Origin: an uncultured Collinsella sp.
GTDB taxonomy: Bacteria; Actinomycetota; Coriobacteriia; Coriobacteriales; Coriobacteriaceae
Assembly: GCA_900757205.1 (NCBI GenBank)
Contig: CAAENA010000017.1
Location: 10,014-74,013 of the forward strand
Length of the DNA stretch: 64,000 nucleotides
Reading direction: 5' to 3'
Under the pieces are notes generated by a model, which was not told the origin of the DNA, made no database searches, and was given only the letters and a program-made list of their open reading frames with translations. Positions within the stretch are counted from its first letter, which is position 1, and the number at the start of each line of letters is the position of its first letter. Shown here one piece after another: positions 9,388-18,158 of the stretch. Position numbers and translations under genes: made by a program.

Positions 9388-11266
9388 CCAGTCGTGTGGC
9401 TTGGGAGACATTGCCGTATCTGAGTTTAAGCTGCAGCTCGATGCCGCTGCTGCCGAGGAGCGCTACTCGGTCTTTTGGTGCAACGTAGGCGATGCTGGTA
9501 AGCATGCCGTGGCGAACTTTATGGCCGATGTGTGCCAGACGGGCAAGGTCGTTGCGCTCACGCAGCTTGTGGACAACCGCGTCTTTCTGATGGTCAAAGC
9601 GGGCGTGCAGACGGGCGACCTTAATGCCTCGCTTTATCAGGAGCAGTTGGTTCCGATTAAAACTCATTGGGACGAGCTGGACGATTACGTTGCGCTCCGT
9701 TTGCTGTTCAACTCCTGCTCTCAGTTTGAGGGGATTGAGGACGAGATTCCCAACGACACGGGGCACCTGTATGTCATAAGCGCCAAGGGTGCTCGCCGCG
9801 ATGCCGTCGAGGAAGCCGGAACGGGCCCCGCCAAGATTGAAACGGTCGAGACCGTTATCAACGAAGATTGCACCTTCGAACTTAAGATTCGAACGTTTAC
9901 CAAGCGCCGGGTGCTTATCGGTCGTGCGGCAGGCGATGAGTTGGAACTCAAAAAGATCAACAGCCAGGTTGGTTACAGGCTGTCACCTGTGGCTACGGTG
10001 GTGCTGGCTCACGGACAAAGTGACGAGTACATCCTGCGCCGCGCCAAGGGCGATAAGCCGTCCAAACGTCGCGACCTTACGTTTTCGGCCCAAGCGGAAA
10101 AAGTCGCCTATACCAAGAAGGGCATCCTGTACCGAGAGCTGCAGATTCTTGAGCGCCGGTACAGTGATTTTGCCCAGGTATCGCTCAGGGAGTATCCGCG
10201 CAAGAGCTTCTACGAGGTTCTAAAAAGCGACCGATATGCCCGCGTGGTTGCGGCACGTTCGGTGGGGCAGCGGGTTGTGGTGTCGTTTGCGAGCGACGGG
10301 GTTGATAAGGTAGCACGCCAGTTGGTCGATCGACTCAACGATTCCTCGTGGGGTGTGCGCGCGTCGTATGGCGGCGGGGCCGTTGATCCGCTGGCATGGA
10401 ATATCGTCATGGTACCCAACGAGGTCGCCGAGGACGATGGCTATGCCTTGCATGTTGGTGTGGTTGAGCAACATGTGACGCCGGATGTGTGCGAGCCGCT
10501 GGTCAAGGCGGCATCGAAAGCAAAGGTGCGGGGTGCCCAGGAGGGAGTCCTGGGAGCCATGCTCAAAGAGCTGCTGGTAAAGCAGGACGTTGCCGACGGC
10601 CGGGTGAGGGCTTTTGATATTGGCTCTTTTGGCGTTGAATCGGTGACGGTCTGCGGCGTGGTCAATGTCCCACGCAAGGAGGAAGACAAGATTGAACTGG
10701 ATGCACACCTTGCAGCGCTAACGATTGGTGCTGACGGGGACATGGACTACACCTCGCATCCCATCGAGGACGGTCCTGTGGACGAGATGGAGCTCGAGCT
10801 GTTGACGGCTGACGGTAAGCTCGACAAGGATGCCTATATCTTTGACGTGCAGGCGGGCGGGCAGTCTATCCTCGCGCGCGTGCGCGATACGGGCTTGACA
10901 ACCTTCTCTAACAACTTTGCGACCCTGATGCGCGATTACCAGCTTACGGGTAAGGCGGGCCGTAAGAAGGAGTTTTTCGAAAGCTACAACTCTCCCTATT
11001 ACGGCATTGGAACGTTCGAACGTGCAGGGCTGACCTGCTACTTTGTGGGCGTCAACAACGGCACCAAGGAGGACCTGGCGGCAGCGATTCATGTGCGCTC
11101 GATCGAGATCCTCGAAGGCGATGATCTGTCCGAGCTACTGGTTCAGCTGGTGAATGTGGGGCTTTCGCGCCACGGGGCTCCCTCTAGGTGGCCGATTCCG
11201 GTGAAGTACCTCAACGAATATGCCGCGCGTGAGGGCGCGGCGGGGGAGTCTGGTATTTGTTCGTGA
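9371..11266 (+). CDS. partner of the helicase-nuclease; possible PIWI-like protein (631 aa)
   Basis: Starts at GTG 9371, 17 bases inside the helicase gene, in another frame. It is a soluble 631-aa protein with no signal peptide or membrane segment. The last third contains the stretch around NSPYYGIGTF, a beta-rich segment, and LSRHGAPSRWPIPVKYL at residues 598-614. That C-terminal pattern (R, then a small loop, then P-x-P and KYL/YA) parallels the end of Argonaute/PIWI domains. PIWI-like proteins encoded with a DinG-type helicase and a nuclease are known as pPIWI-RE modules. Assignment to that superfamily is a weak inference because I could not place catalytic or MID-domain residues. The coupling to the helicase is solid. 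It is followed by a promoter region for the next gene. Confidence 0.6.
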   Translation: MQSKHNQSCGLGDIAVSEFKLQLDAAAAEERYSVFWCNVGDAGKHAVANFMADVCQTGKVVALTQLVDNRVFLMVKAGVQTGDLNASLYQEQLVPIKTHWDELDDYVALRLLFNSCSQFEGIEDEIPNDTGHLYVISAKGARRDAVEEAGTGPAKIETVETVINEDCTFELKIRTFTKRRVLIGRAAGDELELKKINSQVGYRLSPVATVVLAHGQSDEYILRRAKGDKPSKRRDLTFSAQAEKVAYTKKGILYRELQILERRYSDFAQVSLREYPRKSFYEVLKSDRYARVVAARSVGQRVVVSFASDGVDKVARQLVDRLNDSSWGVRASYGGGAVDPLAWNIVMVPNEVAEDDGYALHVGVVEQHVTPDVCEPLVKAASKAKVRGAQEGVLGAMLKELLVKQDVADGRVRAFDIGSFGVESVTVCGVVNVPRKEEDKIELDAHLAALTIGADGDMDYTSHPIEDGPVDEMELELLTADGKLDKDAYIFDVQAGGQSILARVRDTGLTTFSNNFATLMRDYQLTGKAGRKKEFFESYNSPYYGIGTFERAGLTCYFVGVNNGTKEDLAAAIHVRSIEILEGDDLSELLVQLVNVGLSRHGAPSRWPIPVKYLNEYAAREGAAGESGICS

Positions 11267-11280
11267 AGAGACAGATTCGT

Positions 11281-11337
11281 TATAAGCGCTAGAAAAATAA
11301 AAATGTTCTTGCTTCATATAAGCGGAGCGCTTATACT
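11281..11337 (+). promoter_or_regulatory. promoter with overlapping palindromic operator
   Basis: TTGCTT at 11309-11314 and TATACT at 11332-11337 are separated by 17 bases. A 19-base palindrome TATAAGCG-GAG-CGCTTATA at 11317-11335 fills the spacer and overlaps the -10 box, so a bound repressor would block RNA polymerase. A further half-site TATAAGCGCT lies at 11281-11290. Confidence 0.7.
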
Positions 11338-11415
11338 GCAGTCATAGCGTATGAGATGGGGTCTCTAAAAGAGGCCAAGCACAGCAATTTGAGTTTATGT
11401 AGACGGGACTTGAGC

Positions 11416-11646
11416 ATGAGCACCAGCAGTTTCTCCTTTAACAACGTCAATATCGATTTCATTAATCTCGAGACCATTTATGGTTGTACTGACGGTTCTC
11501 GCACAGAGAACTGGCTTGTATCTCTGGGCGAAGATAAGCCAAGTGGCGAAGAGCTCGAGTATTTGGATGAGATTGAGCGCGAGCGGAACTATGAGTTTGG
11601 CTTTTGCGAATGCCAGGTTCGCCGCGATTCAAATCGCTCAATTTAA
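11416..11646 (+). CDS. small acidic hypothetical protein (76 aa)
   Basis: The ATG at 11416 starts a 76-aa acidic protein beginning MSTSSFSFNN and ending CECQVRRDSNRSI. An alternative in-frame ATG at 11356 would start only about 12 bases after the predicted transcription start and has no ribosome site, so the internal start is preferred. No signal peptide, membrane segment or known motif is visible. It is the first gene behind the operator-controlled promoter and precedes the large surface protein by 86 bases, so the two may be co-transcribed. Family unknown. Confidence 0.5.
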   Translation: MSTSSFSFNNVNIDFINLETIYGCTDGSRTENWLVSLGEDKPSGEELEYLDEIERERNYEFGFCECQVRRDSNRSI

Positions 11647-11732
11647 TTACCTCGTTATCACCTCTTTTTAATGGGGCAAGTTGGATCGACTATCTGTGTC
11701 AAACAACGGCTCACCGTGGGAAGGAATCGGCA

Positions 11733-14700
11733 ATGAGCAACAACATGAACAAGGATATGAACGGCAAGGCTTTGGATAAGGCCAAGGCGGCTGGACGCGT
11801 GGCGACGGTTGCTGCGGCGACGATTGCCATGACGGGCGGCTCGCTGCTGTCGCCCCTGGCCGCGGCGGCGCAGAGTGCGGATGGCATTGGCGTTGCGGGT
11901 GCAACGGCTGCAGCGATGTCGCCGCTGACAAGCGCTGCGTCCGCCGGTGCTGGTGCGGGTGCCGTGTCTGCGGCTCAGAAGGTCGCCGACCTGCAGTCTG
12001 CGGTTGATGCGGCACGCGCCAAGGCTGCTGCCGCCAAGGCCGATCTGGAAACGGCTGCCGTTCCCTACGATGCCGCTGCCGCCAACCAGCAGCAGGCGCA
12101 GGGCGCCTATGACGCAGCCCGCGGTGCGAGCGACAATGCGGCTTCTGCTGCCTCGGCCGAGCTGGAAAAGCAGATGGGCGCTGCGCAGGACAAGGCCGAT
12201 TTGGATGTCAAGGCGCTCGAGGACGCTCAAGCTGCGCTTGATGCTGCCAAGAAGAACCTGGCAGACAAGGACGAAGCCCTGACTACCGCCCAGAAGGCAT
12301 CCCGCGATGCTCAATCTGCGCTCGAAGCTGCACAGGCCGCTGCATCCGATGCCACACCCGAGGCCGTAGCCGCTGCCCAGGCTGCCGCAGAGCAGGCCGC
12401 GAGTGATTTGGAGCAGGCAAAGCAGCAGGTTGTTGATGCGCAGGCCAAGCTCTCGGATGCTCAGGCCGCTGCCGCTGCTGCCGCTGCCAAGCAGCAGGAC
12501 GCGCAGGGCAAGCTTTCGGCAGCTCAACAGGCAAGGGCTGCGGCAGATGCGGACGTGGATGCTGCACAGGCGAGCTATGACGCAGCCAAGGCCGATCTGG
12601 ACCGAGCCGAGCAGGGCGCTGCGGGCCCGGAGTACGAGGCCGCCAAGGCAAAGGTGACCGCTGCGTCCGAGGAACTGACGGCCGCCAAGACCACGCAGTC
12701 GCAGCGCGAGAGCGAGCTTGCCGCCGTCGAGCAAGAGGTGACCGCTGCCGAGGGCGAGGTACAGATTGCCCAGCAGGCAGTTGCCGATCAGCAGCAGGTT
12801 GCTGCCGAAGCCCAGTCCAAGCTGGATGCCGCTGTTGCCGCCAAGACGGCGGCCGATGCCGCTCTTGACCAGGCCAAGACCGATCATGCCTCCGCGCTCA
12901 CGGAGCTGGCCGATGCCCAGGCCAAGCTTTCGGCGGCCAAGGACGAGAAAGACGCTGCCGACAAGGCGCTCGATCAGGCGAAGGCCCAAAAGCAGCAGGC
13001 CGACCAGGCTGTGGCTCAGGCCCAGGCAAAGCTCGATGCCGCTCAGGCAACGGCGAACGCATCGGCAGAGAACTACCGCCAGGGTGCTATCGCGTTCTTT
13101 AAGAGCGTGGGTGCCGACGATGCGGCGGATATCATCCTCAACTGCAAACTCGCTAGCTATAACAAGGTGGGCGAGGAAGTCGACGCGACGAGCCTGGCCA
13201 ACATGAAGCAGGCGGTTGTGTGGCTCAAAGCGTGCAACGAGTATCGCGCAAGCGTTGGCCTGGGCGAGCTCAAGGTGACGTATGCCATGATGGCGACTGC
13301 CATTGCGGATGCGAACTTCTCCGACACGAAGATCGATCACGCCAGGCAGTTCGAAGTGGGCGAAAACGTGGCATGGAACTACGGAAGCAATCCGTTTAAG
13401 CAGTGGGTCGATCAAGAGAAGGCCGTCTTTGACGCTGCTGTCGCCTCGCTGGGCGCGACGGGCCTTACGGGAAAGGCCGCTTACGATTTTTATACGGCGC
13501 ATAGTTCCGAGATTGATACCTACGCCGCGAAGCATGGTGATTCGGTCGGCCATTACATCAACGTAATCGATCCCAGCTACACCGTGACGGGCATGGGCGT
13601 TTGCACGCGTGGGACGCTGTACGGTCGGAGCACGCAGGCGCAGACATTCGTATATTCTGGTCGATGGTACGAGTCGTACAACGTCAATCCGATGACGGTT
13701 GCTGAGTATGAGGCTGCGCTGAACGCGTGGTGCGACTCTCTGGCAAATCCCGAGCAAGGCGTGGACGCGGCGCGCAACGAGCTTGCTGCGGCGCAGGGCG
13801 TTGCCAACGATGCCGGCAACAAGGTGGACGCAGCATCACAGACCGCTGCGGCAAAGCAAGCCCAGGTTGAGCGCGCTGCCGATGACGTTGATACCGCGGC
13901 TGCCAAGGCCTCGGAGGCCCAGGCCGCTGTGGAGCAAAAGCAGGCTGCAGCTGATGCCGCCGTGCGTGCCGTGAGCGATGCCCGCGTCGATTTGAGCGCT
14001 GCCAACGCCGCTGTCGCGGCGGCGCAGGATGCCGTGGCTGCCAAGTCTGGCGAGCTCGACATTGCCAAGGGCAAGGCGGCTGCTGCCAAACGCGCGCTGG
14101 ACGCCGCTCGTACCGGTGTTGACGAAAAGCAGGATGCACTTGCCGCGGCCCAGGATGAGCTGGCGGCGTATTCGGCCGATATCGCCGCTGCTCAGCGTGC
14201 GTTTGATGCGGCATCGTCTGTGCTCGAAGACGCCCGTGCCAATCAGCGCGAAGCGGAGGCTGAGCTCGCTGTTGCCCAAGGCGATGCCAATCAGGCAGAT
14301 ATCGATGCTGCTGACGCTCAGGCGGAGCTCGATATGGCCCAGCAAGTTGCGAGCGATGCCGGTGCCGCCGTGGCAACGGCTCAGACAAAGTCTGATGCGG
14401 CTGCCGCCCGTGCCGCCCAACTTAAGAATGCCGCCGCAGCACTTGCTCAGGCTACTGAGGACAAAGCCGCTGCCGATGCCGCGCTCGATGCTGCGGAGGT
14501 GGCCGTGAGCGATGCCGAGTACGACGTGGTGGAGGCTGGCGATGCCGTGGCGAATGCAACTGCCGCCCGCGATGCCTCTGCCGCCGCGGTTGCCCGCCTG
14601 CGCAGCGTCAATCTTGCCGAAGCCATCGTCAATGGCAGCGCTGACGATGCGGACGAGGCGCTCAACGCCAAGATCGCTGCGGCCCACGATGCCGCCGAGC

Positions 14701-15077
14701 GTGCCGCGACCGCCAAGGCCGAGCTCGATGCCGCCGTGGCTGCGACGGATGCCGTGGCGCCGGCATACTTGGAGGCGCTTGCAAACTACACCGCCGCCAA
14801 GGCCGAGCTCGACCAGGCTATTGCCGAGCTCAACGCCGAGATTGCTCGCCAAGAGGCCGCCGAACGCGGGAATGGCGAGCAGGCTCAGACCGCTACGCAG
14901 GTGACGTACCAGGCCAAACATGCGGTGGCAACAACCGAGATTGCGACGCAGCAGACGGCGATGCCTGCCACGGGCGATGCGTTCGACCTGCTGGGCGAGA
15001 CCTTCGTTATCGGCGGCACGGTCCTGGTAGCCGCCGGTGTCTTCCTGTCCGATAAACGCCGCCAGCTGATTCGTTAG
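11733..15077 (+). CDS. wall-anchored CAP-domain protein with alanine-rich coiled coils
   Basis: The ATG at 11733 follows GGGAAGGA at seven bases. The 1114-aa product has a secretion signal (residues about 1-47, basic start, hydrophobic core, AAAAQSA cleavage region). A long Ala/Asp/Gln/Lys-rich heptad region spans roughly 70-445. A CAP (PR-1/SCP-like) domain at about 446-665 shows the conserved H...GENVAW and GHYINVIDP elements. A second Ala-rich coiled coil spans about 668-1065. The C-terminus is a sortase signal: MPATGD at 1077-1082, a hydrophobic segment, then KRRQLIR. A rod-like surface adhesin displaying a CAP domain in mid-shaft is inferred; such domains in bacteria have been linked to wall or host-ligand binding. 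The coiled coils are internally repetitive at DNA level. Confidence 0.85.
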   Translation: MSNNMNKDMNGKALDKAKAAGRVATVAAATIAMTGGSLLSPLAAAAQSADGIGVAGATAAAMSPLTSAASAGAGAGAVSAAQKVADLQSAVDAARAKAAAAKADLETAAVPYDAAAANQQQAQGAYDAARGASDNAASAASAELEKQMGAAQDKADLDVKALEDAQAALDAAKKNLADKDEALTTAQKASRDAQSALEAAQAAASDATPEAVAAAQAAAEQAASDLEQAKQQVVDAQAKLSDAQAAAAAAAAKQQDAQGKLSAAQQARAAADADVDAAQASYDAAKADLDRAEQGAAGPEYEAAKAKVTAASEELTAAKTTQSQRESELAAVEQEVTAAEGEVQIAQQAVADQQQVAAEAQSKLDAAVAAKTAADAALDQAKTDHASALTELADAQAKLSAAKDEKDAADKALDQAKAQKQQADQAVAQAQAKLDAAQATANASAENYRQGAIAFFKSVGADDAADIILNCKLASYNKVGEEVDATSLANMKQAVVWLKACNEYRASVGLGELKVTYAMMATAIADANFSDTKIDHARQFEVGENVAWNYGSNPFKQWVDQEKAVFDAAVASLGATGLTGKAAYDFYTAHSSEIDTYAAKHGDSVGHYINVIDPSYTVTGMGVCTRGTLYGRSTQAQTFVYSGRWYESYNVNPMTVAEYEAALNAWCDSLANPEQGVDAARNELAAAQGVANDAGNKVDAASQTAAAKQAQVERAADDVDTAAAKASEAQAAVEQKQAAADAAVRAVSDARVDLSAANAAVAAAQDAVAAKSGELDIAKGKAAAAKRALDAARTGVDEKQDALAAAQDELAAYSADIAAAQRAFDAASSVLEDARANQREAEAELAVAQGDANQADIDAADAQAELDMAQQVASDAGAAVATAQTKSDAAAARAAQLKNAAAALAQATEDKAAADAALDAAEVAVSDAEYDVVEAGDAVANATAARDASAAAVARLRSVNLAEAIVNGSADDADEALNAKIAAAHDAAERAATAKAELDAAVAATDAVAPAYLEALANYTAAKAELDQAIAELNAEIARQEAAERGNGEQAQTATQVTYQAKHAVATTEIATQQTAMPATGDAFDLLGETFVIGGTVLVAAGVFLSDKRRQLIR

Positions 15078-15182
15078 GGACAGAAGGGACTGCGGGCCAT
15101 TTTCGGCGCGTACCGTGGGGGGTGATGAGGCTCCATGCGGCGCGCGCTGCCTTGTTCTTTAAGAGCGATTAAGGAGGGACAT

Positions 15183-15539
15183 ATGCAAATTAGGGGAGAG
15201 GCCGCGATCGTCTGTGGATTCATGGCGGGCCTGGCAACGGGGCTGCTGTTCGATGGATGTTTCGACAGCTATATCAATCGGTTCTGCGATTCTGGTTTTT
15301 CGAGAGGCAAGCCTTGGAAAACAGCGTCGGCTCATCGAGAAGCGACCGCGCCCATCGAGCCCCGCAGTGTGGATACCTCAAAAATCAAGGTAATCGTCAC
15401 TAAGAACGGCAAGATTTATCACCGCTCTGCTGGATGCAAGAACCTTCCTCAAAACGCCATCAGAACAAGCGTGCCTTTGGCGACCGCGCTCAAGCGAGGA
15501 AAGATCCCCTGTTCAGCATGTTGCCCGTCGGCGGTTTAG
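15183..15539 (+). CDS. small exported/membrane protein with Cys-rich C-terminal motif (118 aa)
   Basis: The ATG at 15183 has AAGGAGG upstream. The N-terminus carries one hydrophobic segment (residues about 6-24). The C-terminal 50 residues read KIYHRSAGCKNLP...LATALKRGKIPCSACCP, the YH-x4-C...G-x-x-PC-x-x-C pattern seen at the ends of many secreted nucleases and small envelope proteins, probably a zinc-binding fold. No catalytic domain accompanies it. A role in the envelope is inferred only. It follows the surface-protein gene by about 105 bases. Confidence 0.65.
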   Translation: MQIRGEAAIVCGFMAGLATGLLFDGCFDSYINRFCDSGFSRGKPWKTASAHREATAPIEPRSVDTSKIKVIVTKNGKIYHRSAGCKNLPQNAIRTSVPLATALKRGKIPCSACCPSAV

Positions 15540-15577
15540 GAGATTCTTCAGGGCTGCTCTGCAAGGATATGGGTCCC

Positions 15578-15609
15578 TGCGGACGCGTGGGTTTAAAAAC
15601 GTGTCCGCA
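15578..15609. terminator. hairpin between two small membrane-protein genes
   Basis: TGCGGACGCGT pairs with ACGTGTCCGCA with one mismatch around a 10-base loop. There is no clear T-run, so termination is possible rather than certain. Confidence 0.35.
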
Positions 15610-15692
15610 CGACATGTGACACTTAACCTGCCGTCATGCTCCGTCGCGGCGGCATGCATCTGAACAGCGACCCTCTAAGGAGTTCGATATCG

Positions 15693-15932
15693 ATGAGTGA
15701 CAACACCAAACATCTCGCAAAGAAGTGCGTCAAGGACGCGGGGCCGTATCTCGCGCTGTGCGCAGCCGGCGCAGCGATCGCGCTGCTGGCTGTTCTGGGG
15801 CCATTCGACGTGCTCCGAAGTGCCAGTTCCCTGCACGTCATCATCGCCCTTGCCGGTGCCATGATGACCGGCGGCGTGCTCGATCTGATCTTTTGGGTGT
15901 TTGACCCGTTTGGATGGAAGAACGAGGGGTAA
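15693..15932 (+). CDS. small two-helix membrane protein (79 aa)
   Basis: The ATG at 15693 lies about 10 bases after AAGGAG and is preferred over an upstream in-frame ATG at 15636 without a ribosome site. Two hydrophobic segments (about residues 17-38 and 48-70) flank a short loop; the N-terminus is basic and polar and the C-terminus is FGWKNEG. No known motif, family unrecognised. It is about 85 bases upstream of the metallophosphoesterase cluster, on the same strand. Confidence 0.55.
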   Translation: MSDNTKHLAKKCVKDAGPYLALCAAGAAIALLAVLGPFDVLRSASSLHVIIALAGAMMTGGVLDLIFWVFDPFGWKNEG

Positions 15933-16017
15933 GCCCTAAGGGATGCAGATGCCGGGGCAGACCCGCAATTTCTGCTATCGATTTGTCCAGAGTCGCACAG
16001 CGCGGAGGTGTTGTTTG

Positions 16018-16773
16018 ATGTCCATTTTCGTTACCGGAGACGTTCACGGTGTTGCCGAGTACGGGGCGAGCCGCTTCTCGTCGCGCGTTTGGCCATTGGG
16101 TCGTACGCTGACGCGCGATGACGTGGTGATCGTTGCCGGTGACTTTGGCTTTATATGGAGTGGCTCAAACACCGACAAATACTGGCTCGACTGGTTTGAG
16201 TCCAAGCCCTGGACCACGTGTTTTGTCGACGGTAATCACGAGAATCACCATTTGCTGGCGGGGCTGCCGATCCGAGAGTGGAACGGGGGCCTCGTTCACG
16301 AGGCTCGCCCACATGTGCTGCACCTGATGCGCGGCGAGGTGTTCGACATCGCGGGGAACACGGTGCTCGCCATGGGTGGAGCCGCGAGCCATGACAAACA
16401 GTGGCGCCGGGAGGGAAAGACGTGGTGGCCCGAGGAAATGCCGAGTGAGAGCGAGGTGGAATACTGTCGCGCCTCGCTCGATCGTGTGGGCTGGAAGGTC
16501 GACTATGTTGTGACTCACGAGGCGCCGGTCGATTTGGCAGACGAGCTGTGCATGGAGTGCAATCGCGAGTTCTACGACGATTCGCTACAGGCCTTTTTGG
16601 GCGAGCTCGATGGGCGACTCGACTACCGCACCTGGTTCTTTGGCCATTACCATGACGATGAATGGCGCGATGAAAAGCATCGCCTTATCTACCAAGATAT
16701 CGTGCGGATCGAAGCGCGATGTGCCGACGGATTCGGCGAGACGACGAGCAACTATTCCGAGCAAGAGCGTTAG
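16018..16773 (+). CDS. metallophosphoesterase (calcineurin-like), first of three
   Basis: The ATG at 16018 follows GGAGGTG. The 251-aa protein carries the calcineurin-like signature in order: TGDVHG (residues 6-11), AGDFGF, DGNHEN, THE and GHYH. These residues bind the two-metal centre of a phosphomonoesterase or phosphodiesterase. It lacks a signal peptide and should be cytosolic. It is the paralogue of the third gene of this cluster (same TGDVHG, GDFGF and MGGA elements). The substrate cannot be predicted from sequence. The second gene begins nine bases after its stop, so the three genes form an operon. Confidence 0.85.
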   Translation: MSIFVTGDVHGVAEYGASRFSSRVWPLGRTLTRDDVVIVAGDFGFIWSGSNTDKYWLDWFESKPWTTCFVDGNHENHHLLAGLPIREWNGGLVHEARPHVLHLMRGEVFDIAGNTVLAMGGAASHDKQWRREGKTWWPEEMPSESEVEYCRASLDRVGWKVDYVVTHEAPVDLADELCMECNREFYDDSLQAFLGELDGRLDYRTWFFGHYHDDEWRDEKHRLIYQDIVRIEARCADGFGETTSNYSEQER

Positions 16774-16782
16774 GAGGTCCCC

Positions 16783-17421
16783 GTGATCTGGTTTACCAGC
16801 GATACTCACTTTGGACACGAGAACATGCTACGGCTTAGCGATAGGCCTTGGTCGACTGTTGCGCAGATGAACGACGCCATGGTCGCCAACATTAACAGCA
16901 AGGTTGCTGTGGACGACGAGCTCTACATTTTGGGTGACTTTAGCTTTAAGATGACGGTCAAAGAGGCCTACGAACTGCGCAAAAGCATCGTATGCAAGCG
17001 CGTCCACCTGCTGCCCGGCAACCACGACAAAGACTGGACGCAGCCTGCGGTGGCGGATGCCTTTATCGTCGAGCCGTCCATTTGCGTGCTCAAGATCGAC
17101 CGCCAAAAAATCGTGCTGAGCCACTATCCCATGGCTGACTGGCAGGGCATGTCGCACGGCAGCTGGCATTTGCACGGGCATATCCACAGTTGCGGCGGCG
17201 CGTACAACAATTTCAACTGCAGGCAGGGACTGCTGCGCTATGACGTGGGTGTCGACGCCAACGGCTACGCCCCGGTGAGCCTGGGGGAGCTCAAGACGTG
17301 GTTTGCGCAGGTCGACGAGCCGACGTGTTGCGTTAAATGGCCGTGGTGGGTCAACGCCACGGGCGACGAGCAGGTCGAGCGCGATCTCGAAGCCTATAAG
17401 AGGGAAGTGATGATCCGATGA
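16783..17421 (+). CDS. metallophosphoesterase, second of three
   Basis: GTG start at 16783 behind GGAGG. The 212-aa protein has TSDTHFGH at residues 5-12, LGDFSF, LPGNHDKD, SHYP and HGHIHS, a full set of calcineurin-like metal ligands. It belongs to a different branch from its neighbours: the start is TSDTHFGH rather than TGDVHG, as in phosphoesterases often found in phages and accessory regions. Its stop overlaps the start of the third gene by four bases (ATGA), so the two are translationally coupled. Substrate unknown. Confidence 0.85.
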   Translation: MIWFTSDTHFGHENMLRLSDRPWSTVAQMNDAMVANINSKVAVDDELYILGDFSFKMTVKEAYELRKSIVCKRVHLLPGNHDKDWTQPAVADAFIVEPSICVLKIDRQKIVLSHYPMADWQGMSHGSWHLHGHIHSCGGAYNNFNCRQGLLRYDVGVDANGYAPVSLGELKTWFAQVDEPTCCVKWPWWVNATGDEQVERDLEAYKREVMIR

Positions 17422-18143
17422 CGGTCTATGTGACGGGTGATGTCCACGGTGGTCTCGACATGCAAAAGCTGCGCGACTGGGATCTTGGGGATAGCCTGAC
17501 GAGCGACGACTATCTGATTGTCGCGGGCGACTTTGGCTTTCCGTGGGATTTCTCTGCCGAGGAATGCGCCGACATCGCCTGGCTGGAATCGCGTCCCTAT
17601 ACCGTGCTGTTCGTCGACGGCAATCACGAGCGTTTCGATTACTGGGCGGAGCGCCCCATGGAGCTGTGGCACGGTGGGTTGACACAGTGCCTGTCGGATA
17701 CCTCTCCCATACGGCGCCTGACGCGCGGCGAGGTTTTTGAGCTCGACGGCTCAACGGTCTTTACCATGGGCGGCGCCACGAGCGTGGATAAGGAATACCG
17801 CATTCCCTATTCCAGCTGGTGGCCGCAGGAGCTGCCGGATGAGCGCAACTTTGAGGAGGCGCGGGCAAAGCTCGACAGCGTGGGCTGGAAGGTCGACTAC
17901 GTAATCACCCACACCTGCTCTACGCGCATGCTTTCGCCCACGCTTTATCCGGCACCCGGCTGGAATTACCCCGCCGTTGATCGGCTTACGGCATTTTTCG
18001 ATGAGCTGGAAGACCGCTTGGACTACAAGCGCTGGTACTACGGGCATTTTCATCGGGATACCAACCCGGCCGAGCGTCACACCGTGCTCTACGACTGCAT
18101 CGTTCGCCTGGGCGACGAACTCCAACCCTGGAATGTGGCGTAG
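17418..18143 (+). CDS. metallophosphoesterase, third of three
   Basis: Starts in the ATGA overlap with the previous gene. The 241-aa protein has TGDVHG (residues 5-10), AGDFGFPWD, DGNHERFD, MGGA, THTC and GHFH, all expected metal ligands. It is similar along its length to the first gene of the cluster, which points to duplication. The two differ in the region after the fourth motif (here CSTRMLSPTLYPAPG). Cytosolic; substrate unknown. It converges on gluQ, which ends 15 bases away on the other strand. Confidence 0.85.
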   Translation: MTVYVTGDVHGGLDMQKLRDWDLGDSLTSDDYLIVAGDFGFPWDFSAEECADIAWLESRPYTVLFVDGNHERFDYWAERPMELWHGGLTQCLSDTSPIRRLTRGEVFELDGSTVFTMGGATSVDKEYRIPYSSWWPQELPDERNFEEARAKLDSVGWKVDYVITHTCSTRMLSPTLYPAPGWNYPAVDRLTAFFDELEDRLDYKRWYYGHFHRDTNPAERHTVLYDCIVRLGDELQPWNVA

Positions 18144-18158
18144 GGGCGGGGCGGCTGG

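Noticed and set aside
11658..13757. Long open frame of about 699 codons on the minus strand opposite the CAP-domain surface protein
   Set aside because: It is the mirror of a GC-rich, Ala-repetitive gene on the other strand; no ribosome site, and the sequence is low-complexity Gly/Leu/Ser.
15578..15609. Firm terminator call for the hairpin between the small membrane genes
   Set aside because: It has an internal mismatch and no T-run, so it is kept only at low confidence.
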